A DNA stretch of 15,411 nt from assembly GCA_017390225.1 (NCBI GenBank), contig JAFPCL010000084.1:1-15411 (forward strand), in the 5' to 3' direction. Origin of the DNA: Clostridia bacterium (GTDB lineage Bacteria; Bacillota; Clostridia; CAKSNL01; HGM11501). The notes beneath the pieces are model-generated. The model was not told the DNA's origin, searched no databases, and was given only the letters and a program-made list of their open reading frames with translations. The position numbers and the translations under genes are program-made. Shown here one piece after another: positions 5,629 through 11,826 of this stretch. Numbering within the stretch: the stretch's first letter is position 1; every line of letters starts with the position of its first letter.

Positions 5629-6213
5629 ATGTCGAAGAAGAACGATCGGAATACCAAAGGGAAAATTATAACTGCCGCCTGGGATTTATTTTATGAGCAA
5701 GGCTATGAGTTCACCACTATTGAAGAAATCATTGAAAAATCCGGCACTTCCAAAGGGTCTTTTTATCATTATTTCGAGGGAAAAGATGCGCTTTTGGGTT
5801 CGCTTTCCTATATTTTTGATGAAGAATATGCCCGACTTCAAGACACCTTCACGGCTGACATGACAAGCTTTGATAAGCTCTTATATTTAAATCGAAAGCT
5901 GTTTTCCATGATTGAAAATCGTATCGACATTGAGCTTTTAACAAGGCTTTATTCCACCCAGCTGGTCACCAAAGGAGAAAAGCATCTTTTGGACAGCAAA
6001 AGGCTTTATTATAAGCTTCTTCGGAACATTGTCACCGAAGGGCAGGAGAAAAAAGAATTGACCGACAGCTTAACGGTGAAAGAAATCGTAAAGCTATATG
6101 CATTATGCGAACGGGCACTCATCTACGATTGGTGCCTGTGTGGGGGAGAGTACTCTTTGTGCACCCACGCCAAAACCGTTCTACCTATGCTGTTGTCACA
6201 AATTCGTCTTTGA
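5629..6213 (+). CDS. TetR/AcrR-family transcriptional regulator
   Basis: A 194-residue regulator. The N-terminal helix-turn-helix spans residues about 10-56: KIITAAWDLFYEQGYEFTTI, then EEIIEKSGTSKGSFYHYFEGKDALL, a near-textbook TetR DNA-binding domain. The remaining about 135 residues are helical, with no recognisable effector signature. AAAGGAG (5615-5621) lies 7 bases before the ATG. It has its own promoter and is followed on the same strand, without an obvious terminator, by putP. The nested dyad at 6260-6305 in the intervening gap is the best candidate for its operator, and the close linkage suggests it controls putP and possibly the enzyme pair behind it; this is inference. The ligand is unknown. 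Divergent from tetR lies the dead copy of the 707-aa gene, which may once have been a target. Confidence 0.9.
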   Translation: MSKKNDRNTKGKIITAAWDLFYEQGYEFTTIEEIIEKSGTSKGSFYHYFEGKDALLGSLSYIFDEEYARLQDTFTADMTSFDKLLYLNRKLFSMIENRIDIELLTRLYSTQLVTKGEKHLLDSKRLYYKLLRNIVTEGQEKKELTDSLTVKEIVKLYALCERALIYDWCLCGGEYSLCTHAKTVLPMLLSQIRL

Positions 6214-6259
6214 TTCCGTCTGTTTAAATTGTCTGATATTTTATAAGAAATTTATTTTC

Positions 6260-6305
6260 AATAGAGGATTTTGTATAGAATACAGTCTATACTTAGTTCT
6301 CTATT
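6260..6305. promoter_or_regulatory. 46-bp nested dyad, candidate TetR-family operator
   Basis: The inner arms GTATAGA (6273-6279) and TCTATAC (6286-6292) are perfect inverted repeats with a 6-base gap. The outer arms AATAGAG (6260-6266) and CTCTATT (6299-6305) are also perfect inverted repeats, each 6 bases from the inner pair. All four 7-base arms are thus evenly spaced by 13 bases around one centre. The right outer arm overlaps the -35 of the putP promoter. Confidence 0.65.
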
Positions 6306-6332
6306 GATTTTTTGTTTTTTATGTGATACAAT
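6304..6332 (+). promoter_or_regulatory. putP promoter
   Basis: TTGATT (6304-6309) and TACAAT (6327-6332) have a 17-base spacer, about 34 bases before the putP start. The -35 overlaps the right arm of the nested dyad, so a protein bound there could block or recruit RNA polymerase. Confidence 0.7.
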
Positions 6333-6366
6333 ACCACATGTACAAAAAATGTAAAGGAGTTTGATT

Positions 6367-7896
6367 ATGGAAATTTTAGCATTTGTACTTTATTTTGTTG
6401 CCATGATCGGCATCGGTGTTTTCTTTTTCTTCAAGAATAAGTCTGCTACCGAAAAGGATTATTTCTTAGGCGGACGTGCCATGGGTCCGTGGGTCACTGC
6501 CATGAGCGCACAGGCATCGGATATGAGTGCCTGGCTTCTGATGGGTCTTCCCGGCAGTATTTTGGCATTCGGCTTCGGTCAGGCATGGATCGGCATCGGT
6601 CTTGCCATCGGTACAGCGGCCAACTGGATTTTGGTTGCCAAGCGTCTTCGTAAGTTCTCCAAAGCTTCCGGCGATGCCATCACCCTTCCGCAGTACTTAT
6701 CCAATCGTTTCCTCTCCAAGAGCCACACCTTGAGCATCATCTGCGCTGTTGTGTTCCTGGTTTGCTTCACCATCTACGTTGCTTCCGCATTCGTTGCCGG
6801 TGCTGATGTTTTCACATCTCTTACCACGTTAGATCGTTCCGATGCTATGTTGATTTTCGCCGCCATCGTAATTGTCTACACTTTCTTGGGCGGATTCAAT
6901 GCTGTGTGCTGGACAGACTTCTTCCAAGGTCTTTTGATGATTGCCGCTCTTTTAATCGTTCCGATTGTTGTCGGCATCACCCGTGATTTGGACCCTGCCG
7001 CTCTTGCAACTGTTTATCAAGGCCCGAGCGGTGAGGAATTTGCCTTTGTTGCCAACTTCTTTAACGCCAGCTGGAAAGATATTGTTTCCGGTTTAGGTTG
7101 GGGCTTGGGCTACTTCGGTATGCCTCATATCATTGTTCGCTTTATGGCAATCGAAAAGCCCTCTATGGTGAAAAAATCCGCCACCGTTGCTATCATCTGG
7201 GTTGTTCTTTCTTTGGCGGCTACCATCGTGATTGCCTACTTTGGCAGAATGTTTATTTACTCCGACGGCAGAGACCTTTCCATGGAACTTTTGAGCCAAG
7301 GCAAGCAGTCCCTTATCTTCATCGAGCTTGCTCGTGATGTGTTCCCTGCCTTTATCGCAGGTCTTTTGCTGGCCGCTATCATTGCAGCATCCATGTCCAC
7401 CGCCGACTCTCAGCTTTTGGTTGCCGCATCCTCCTTTGCCAGCGATCTTTATAAGCCCATCATCCGCAAGCAAGCTTCCAACAAGGAAATGCTGTGGGTC
7501 AGCCGTATTGTAGTTCTGGTCATCGCTGTTGTTGCTTACTTTATCGCCAGCAGTAAAGGGCAGGCCGCACAGGCAATTATGGATTTGGTATCCAATGCTT
7601 GGGGCATCTTCGGTGCCGCTTTCGGTCCTGTTGTTCTTCTTTCTCTGTTCTGGAAGAGATTCACCTATAAGGGCGCTGTCGCCGGTATTATTGTCGGTGC
7701 CGCCGTCGATATGCTGTGGCTGTGGCTCCCGATTGGTGGTGCAACGCTGACCGCTTCCACCGGCATTTATGAAATCATCCCCGGTTTCATCATCGGTGGT
7801 ATTGCCGCTATCATTGTCACACTGATCGACAAAGCTCCCTCCAAGGAAGTGGAAGCAATCTTTGCCACCGCTACCGATAACAGCATTGACGACTAA
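6367..7896 (+). CDS. putP: Sodium/proline symporter PutP (SSS family)
   Basis: A 509-residue inner-membrane transporter importing proline with Na+. Similarity to PutP runs along its length: ASDMSAWLLMGLPGS (the Asp at residue 52 corresponds to the Na+-site aspartate D55 of E. coli PutP), DAITLPQYLSNRF, FTIYVASAFVAGA, WGLGYFGMPHIIVRFMA, AASMSTADSQLLVAASS (S344/T345 at the second Na+-site position) and YEIIPGFIIGGI. A dozen or so hydrophobic segments are present, and the length is as expected. The ATG at 6367 has AAAGGAG 7 bases upstream; the in-frame TTG at 6361 is too close to that site. It follows tetR and a candidate operator and is closed by a terminator, so it can form its own unit. The substrate is most likely proline, but other SSS solutes are possible; the two downstream enzymes look carbohydrate-related, so the pairing is not explained. 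Confidence 0.9.
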   Translation: MEILAFVLYFVAMIGIGVFFFFKNKSATEKDYFLGGRAMGPWVTAMSAQASDMSAWLLMGLPGSILAFGFGQAWIGIGLAIGTAANWILVAKRLRKFSKASGDAITLPQYLSNRFLSKSHTLSIICAVVFLVCFTIYVASAFVAGADVFTSLTTLDRSDAMLIFAAIVIVYTFLGGFNAVCWTDFFQGLLMIAALLIVPIVVGITRDLDPAALATVYQGPSGEEFAFVANFFNASWKDIVSGLGWGLGYFGMPHIIVRFMAIEKPSMVKKSATVAIIWVVLSLAATIVIAYFGRMFIYSDGRDLSMELLSQGKQSLIFIELARDVFPAFIAGLLLAAIIAASMSTADSQLLVAASSFASDLYKPIIRKQASNKEMLWVSRIVVLVIAVVAYFIASSKGQAAQAIMDLVSNAWGIFGAAFGPVVLLSLFWKRFTYKGAVAGIIVGAAVDMLWLWLPIGGATLTASTGIYEIIPGFIIGGIAAIIVTLIDKAPSKEVEAIFATATDNSIDD

Positions 7897-7912
7897 TTCA
7901 TACAAAAAAATG

Positions 7913-7951
7913 CAAGACTGTCTGTTTTTTCGCAGGCAGTCTTGTTTTTTT
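7913..7951 (+). terminator. Terminator after putP
   Basis: CAAGACTGTCTG (7913-7924) pairs with CAGGCAGTCTTG (7933-7944), 12 bp with one wobble and an 8-base loop, followed by seven T. It lies 16 bases after the putP stop. Confidence 0.88.
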
Positions 7952-7970
7952 ACGGAACATATGATACTAT
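7942..7970 (+). promoter_or_regulatory. Possible promoter of the propeller/barrel gene pair
   Basis: TTGTTT (7942-7947) and TACTAT (7965-7970) are 17 bases apart and end about 20 bases before the start of the beta-propeller gene. The -35 overlaps the end of the putP terminator. The match is moderate. Confidence 0.45.
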
Positions 7971-7990
7971 GAAAAAAAGGAGTTTTTGCC

Positions 7991-9097
7991 ATGTGTGAGA
8001 TTCAAATCAAAATTGATGACCGAAAAACCACGCCTTTTTTAAATGCCAATGATATCTACCAAGACGGAACTACGCCCATGTATCGGGATGCAGACGGCAC
8101 GCTTTGGGCGATGAGCGGACATTCCCATACGGGGCATATCGGGATGTTTTCGGGAACATCGACAGATGATCTTACCGAAGTCTATCCCATACAGACGAAT
8201 TTCTGTGTCGGGCATGCGGATTTTGCCTATAGCGGCATTCGTTATCCCGAAGGTGTGAAAGCCCGTGGAAGTCTTTGGCCGTTTGGCTTATATATCTGTC
8301 CGAACACGCACCGCTTTTTCTGCTTCTTCCATAACGAAACCGCTTGGAACGGCAAAGGCACAGGCTACGATGCCTACGGATTATGCCAAACCCCTGCCTT
8401 TGATTTGGATTTTCGCCATATCGGGCTCATGCATTCCGATGATGAGGGAAGAAACTGGACTTTTGATCGCTGGGTTGTAACCGCTGAGGAAGTCTGCTTC
8501 ACCGACAAATTCAATCCCGGTGCAGGGGATGTGCCCGGGCAAAAAGGCAATGTAATCTCTTTAGGCAGTGGCGACTTTTCTATGTTTGCCGATGATGACT
8601 ATATTTATCTGTTCTATAATATTTTCCGTGCCCGATTGGGCGCCGATTGGCTGAGAAACTGTGATGTCTATGTGGCTCGCACACGCAAACGGAATGACGG
8701 CATGATGGGGGACTTCGTCAAATACTACGAGGGCACTTTTTGCGAAGCCGGCAATTTAGGGAGAGAAACAAGCATCACGGAAAATATGTGGCATCCCAGA
8801 GTGTTGTTCTTAAAAAAGCAGGGAATTTATATGATGACCGGCTCGCTCTTTGACCCCAATTCCCGAACAACGGAAATGATTCGCCACGAAACGGCGCTTC
8901 GCTTTAGCCTTGATCTCATCCATTGGAGCGACCCCGTCTTTGTAACAAACGAGGGCAAGCCCTTCGGAAACCACTATGTTGCCGCCATTGCCGACGGCAC
9001 CATAAGCCAGCCCTATGTGGTAGAAAATGATAAGCTTTCTTTCTTTTTGAATCACAACGGAACAGACGTCGTGCGCTACACGGCACATATTGAATAA
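7991..9097 (+). CDS. Asp-box beta-propeller protein, probable glycoside-active enzyme
   Basis: A 368-residue protein without signal peptide or membrane segment, so cytoplasmic. It reads as repeated beta-propeller blades: a sialidase-type Asp box, S-x-D-x-G-x-x-W at residues 149-156 (SDDEGRNW), a blade-like SLDLIHWSDPVFV (306-318), and repeated short aromatic beta stretches such as YIYLFYNIF. Such folds occur in sialidases and in five-bladed GH families (GH32, GH43, GH130); I cannot place it in one. Conserved-looking acidic and histidine clusters are GHADFAYSGIRYPEGV and NMWHPRVLF. AAAGGAG lies 8 bases upstream of the ATG. Only 14 bases separate it from the 707-aa gene, so the two are almost certainly co-expressed and probably act on one substrate. 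A non-catalytic sugar-binding role is also possible. Confidence 0.65.
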   Translation: MCEIQIKIDDRKTTPFLNANDIYQDGTTPMYRDADGTLWAMSGHSHTGHIGMFSGTSTDDLTEVYPIQTNFCVGHADFAYSGIRYPEGVKARGSLWPFGLYICPNTHRFFCFFHNETAWNGKGTGYDAYGLCQTPAFDLDFRHIGLMHSDDEGRNWTFDRWVVTAEEVCFTDKFNPGAGDVPGQKGNVISLGSGDFSMFADDDYIYLFYNIFRARLGADWLRNCDVYVARTRKRNDGMMGDFVKYYEGTFCEAGNLGRETSITENMWHPRVLFLKKQGIYMMTGSLFDPNSRTTEMIRHETALRFSLDLIHWSDPVFVTNEGKPFGNHYVAAIADGTISQPYVVENDKLSFFLNHNGTDVVRYTAHIE

Positions 9098-9111
9098 CAG
9101 GAGGTCTTTTT

Positions 9112-11235
9112 ATGTCTTATTCCATGCTTCCGCCCGTCAGGGAAGATAAAGAACTCTTTTTGCATCATTTTCCCAATCGGTTTTACGCCGTGATTTTTCG
9201 CTTGTGGGAAACCGTAGCCAAAGAAAAAATAGCCAAAGCTCTCGGTGTATCCGTATCCGAAGTCCAAAATGCCGCTAAAGACATGGGGCTTCCGCCGCAA
9301 AAGCATTTGGATGCATGGGAAGCTCGGGGCTATATCACCACCATTCGCAACGTGTGGCATCTTCTTCCGTATGAACAGCTTTTGGCTCTTTTTGATTGGA
9401 CAGAGGAAAAGCTGGCTTTTGTTCTCAAGGAAGATGATTTTTTGGAAATCAAGTTGGGCATAAAGCCCCATTGTCCTCCCGTGAAGCCCGAGCCCTTGAC
9501 CGCGGAGGGGAAAGGGCAGTTAAATGCTATCAAAGCCTTGATGGAAGCTCGCTTTTCCGATTGGTTTGACGGAAAAGGGCCTTTTGATTTTTTCGATGAG
9601 CCCCTCCAAGCAGGCGATGCTACGCAAACCTCGGATTTGCGCCTGATTTATTCCTTCTGCGGCTTATATGCCGGTGTGTTGGAGCAAGACACGGAAGATT
9701 CTTATCCCGACAGCCTTTTAAACATGTACCGTGCCACAGGGGTCAATGCCGTGTGGCTTCCCGTGGTTCTATATCAAATGGTGCCCTTTCCCTTTGACGA
9801 GTCTTATTCCATCGGTTGGGAAGATCGGCAGGCACGGCTGAAAAATTTAATTGCCCGTGCCAAAAAATACGGCATCGATATCTATTTATATTTAAACGAG
9901 CCTCGGTGTATGCCCCTGAGTTTTTTTGAAAAGCATTCCGAACTCAAAGGCACAGTCATGGAGCCCTATGCCGCCTTGTGCTCGAGCCATCCCGAAGTGA
10001 TGCAATATCTTCGAAATGCCGTTCGCACGCTTTGCGAAGCGGTGCCCGATTTGGGCGGCTTTTTCACGATTACCTGTTCGGAAAACTTAACCAACTGCAA
10101 ATCCAAAGGCCGTGAAACCGATTGCCCCCGATGCCGCAACATTCCCGTTTCCCAATTGGTTGCCGATGTTTTATGCGCTATTTCCGAAGAATCCCGAAAA
10201 GTGAATTCCAAGATTCGCACCATCGCCTGGACTTGGGCGTGGGATGCACTTATGACCGAGCAGGAGCGGTTCGACTGCATTGACCGCCTTCCGAAAGAAG
10301 TGATTCTGCAAAGCAATTCCGAAGCCATGAAGCCCTATACCATCGGCGGCATTTCCGGCACGATTCAGGACTACAGCATGTCCATCCCCGGCCCTGCAGA
10401 GCTTCCCAAGCAAGTCTGGCGCTATGCCAAGGAAAAGGGGCATGAAGTGTGCGCTAAAGTGCAGGTTAATGTCACTTGGGAATGCAGTACCATTCCGTTT
10501 TTGCCTGTGTTTGATCTCATTCGGGAGCACATGATGGGGCTCAAAGAAGAAGGGGTGCGGCACTTGATGCTCAGCTGGACACTGGGCGGCTATCCTGCCG
10601 TGAATTTAAAGGTCGCCTCCGGGTGTCTTATCGACCCAAGCGAAGAAAGCTACGACCGACTTCTCACCGAAGAATACGGCGCATTTGCCCCCACGGTGAA
10701 AGCGGCAACAAAGATTTTCTCCGATGCCTTCCGCGAATTTCCCTTCCACATTGACTGTCTGTACCATGGTCCGCAAAATGCAGGCCCCTCCAATCTTTTG
10801 TACGCCGAGCCCTCCGGCTTTTCCTCCACCATGACCTGCTATGCTTTTGATGATTTAGACACCTGGCGGTCAATCTATCCGAGAGATATCTATATCGACC
10901 AGCTTCGCAAATTAAGTGAAGGGTGGATGGAAGGTCTTGCACTTTTAGATTCCATGCCGGACGGGGCTTTGAAGCAAGCCGCATGGGGCGGCTATGCCTT
11001 GTTCCGCTCCTCTTATCTGCAAGCGGAATTTATAGACCGCCGTGACAAAAGCGACAGAAAAGCACTGCTTCCCATCATCGCCGAGGAAAAAGAACTGGCT
11101 CTTTTGATGTATGACCTCATGCAAAAAAACAGCTGCTTTGGCTTTGAAGCGGCAAACCATTATTATTTTAATAAAGGGATGCTGATAGAAAAAGTGCTTT
11201 CCTGCACGCAAATGGAAATAGAACTTTCAAAATAA
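9112..11235 (+). CDS. Uncharacterised 707-aa protein, TIM-barrel glycosidase-like
   Basis: Not placed in a named family. The N-terminal about 125 residues are helical, including an HTH-like KIAKALGVSVSEVQNAAKDM (39-58) and HLLPYEQLLALFDWTEEKLAF (83-103). From about 178 to 500 alternating strands and helices resemble a TIM barrel: GVNAVWLPVVL, YGIDIYLYLNEPR, LGGFFTITCSENL (E324 a plausible catalytic acid), IRTIAWTWAWDAL, VRHLMLSWTLGG. The C-terminal about 200 residues are helical. Four cysteines, C322, C329, C338 and C341, could bind zinc. No signal peptide is seen, so it is cytoplasmic. AGGAGGT lies just before the ATG, 14 bases after the beta-propeller gene. Its architecture recalls glycoside hydrolases with a helical N-terminal domain, and pairing with a propeller protein suggests intracellular oligosaccharide breakdown; the reaction is unknown. 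A broken paralogue lies at 5001-5505. Confidence 0.7.
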   Translation: MSYSMLPPVREDKELFLHHFPNRFYAVIFRLWETVAKEKIAKALGVSVSEVQNAAKDMGLPPQKHLDAWEARGYITTIRNVWHLLPYEQLLALFDWTEEKLAFVLKEDDFLEIKLGIKPHCPPVKPEPLTAEGKGQLNAIKALMEARFSDWFDGKGPFDFFDEPLQAGDATQTSDLRLIYSFCGLYAGVLEQDTEDSYPDSLLNMYRATGVNAVWLPVVLYQMVPFPFDESYSIGWEDRQARLKNLIARAKKYGIDIYLYLNEPRCMPLSFFEKHSELKGTVMEPYAALCSSHPEVMQYLRNAVRTLCEAVPDLGGFFTITCSENLTNCKSKGRETDCPRCRNIPVSQLVADVLCAISEESRKVNSKIRTIAWTWAWDALMTEQERFDCIDRLPKEVILQSNSEAMKPYTIGGISGTIQDYSMSIPGPAELPKQVWRYAKEKGHEVCAKVQVNVTWECSTIPFLPVFDLIREHMMGLKEEGVRHLMLSWTLGGYPAVNLKVASGCLIDPSEESYDRLLTEEYGAFAPTVKAATKIFSDAFREFPFHIDCLYHGPQNAGPSNLLYAEPSGFSSTMTCYAFDDLDTWRSIYPRDIYIDQLRKLSEGWMEGLALLDSMPDGALKQAAWGGYALFRSSYLQAEFIDRRDKSDRKALLPIIAEEKELALLMYDLMQKNSCFGFEAANHYYFNKGMLIEKVLSCTQMEIELSK

Positions 11236-11243
11236 TAATAAAG

Positions 11244-11285
11244 AAAATTCCCTGTTCCGTAAAAAATCAGAACAGGGAATTTTTT
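11244..11285. terminator. Shared bidirectional terminator of the convergent units
   Basis: ATTCCCTGTTC (11247-11257) and GAACAGGGAAT (11270-11280) form an 11-bp perfect stem flanked by A and T runs. It closes the plus-strand enzyme unit and overlaps the stop codon of the convergent DUF5662 gene. Confidence 0.9.
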
Positions 11286-11811
11286 ATTTCTTTAACATCC
11301 GCCGAACGGCTTCAAACGCCGCTTTTTCGCCGTCTTTTTCCAATATGGCAAATAATCCTTCCAAGGCTTCCATCGTCTTGGGGTGCATCATAATTGTGGG
11401 TTTTTCGCTTAAAAAATACTCTTTGGCAGACGTATCGGTGTAGCTTTCTCCTTTATAGACCTTGCTTGCCGCCAGGCGATCGCAGAACATTTCTGCCAAA
11501 TATTTAGGGGGCATTTCCACAGGGACAGTTCGATGCTCCTTAGCGGAGAAATCTGTCCAGTATTCGAAATGGTGCTTGTTTCTGCCCTTGTGGTGCATCC
11601 AGGCAAGAGAGTGGCCTTTTTCTTCTCTTTCTTTGGCACAGGGGCTTCTGTAGCCTTGATAGTTTTTCACACTGACCCAAAACTCCGTAGGGGAGAACTT
11701 GGACAGGTCGTGAGTGAGCCCTTGCCACAGGATGCCGGCTTTGATGCAGTGCCGCAATACCATATGACGATGCGCACAGACGGTTTTTATATGTCCGAAA
11801 AATCGTTTCAA
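11284..11811 (-). CDS. DUF5662 family protein
   Basis: A 175-residue protein of the DUF5662 type, function unknown. Conserved features seen: HIKTVCAHRHMVLRHC at the N-terminus, GLTHDLSKFSPTEF (31-44, an HD-like H34-D35 with K38), YQGYRSP, WMHHKGRNKHHFEYW (71-85) and EMFCDRLAASKVYKGESY. The concentration of His/Asp residues suggests a metal site, perhaps an HD-phosphohydrolase-like fold; this is inference. No ATG fits, and the frame starts with TTG at 11811, about 9 bases after AGGA; the resulting MKRFFGHIKTV agrees with the family's usual N-terminus. The ribosome site lies at the end of the upstream GAP1-like gene, whose stop is only 15 bases away, so translation is likely coupled. It is the last gene of the minus-strand unit. 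Confidence 0.85.
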   Translation of the reverse strand: MKRFFGHIKTVCAHRHMVLRHCIKAGILWQGLTHDLSKFSPTEFWVSVKNYQGYRSPCAKEREEKGHSLAWMHHKGRNKHHFEYWTDFSAKEHRTVPVEMPPKYLAEMFCDRLAASKVYKGESYTDTSAKEYFLSEKPTIMMHPKTMEALEGLFAILEKDGEKAAFEAVRRMLKK

Positions 11812-11826
11812 GCTTATCGTTCCTTT

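Noticed and set aside
7093..7992. 299-residue minus-strand ORF opposite putP
   Set aside because: It is antisense to a well-supported transporter, has a skewed Gly/Asn/Asp/Cys-rich composition and matches no family; a codon-bias shadow.
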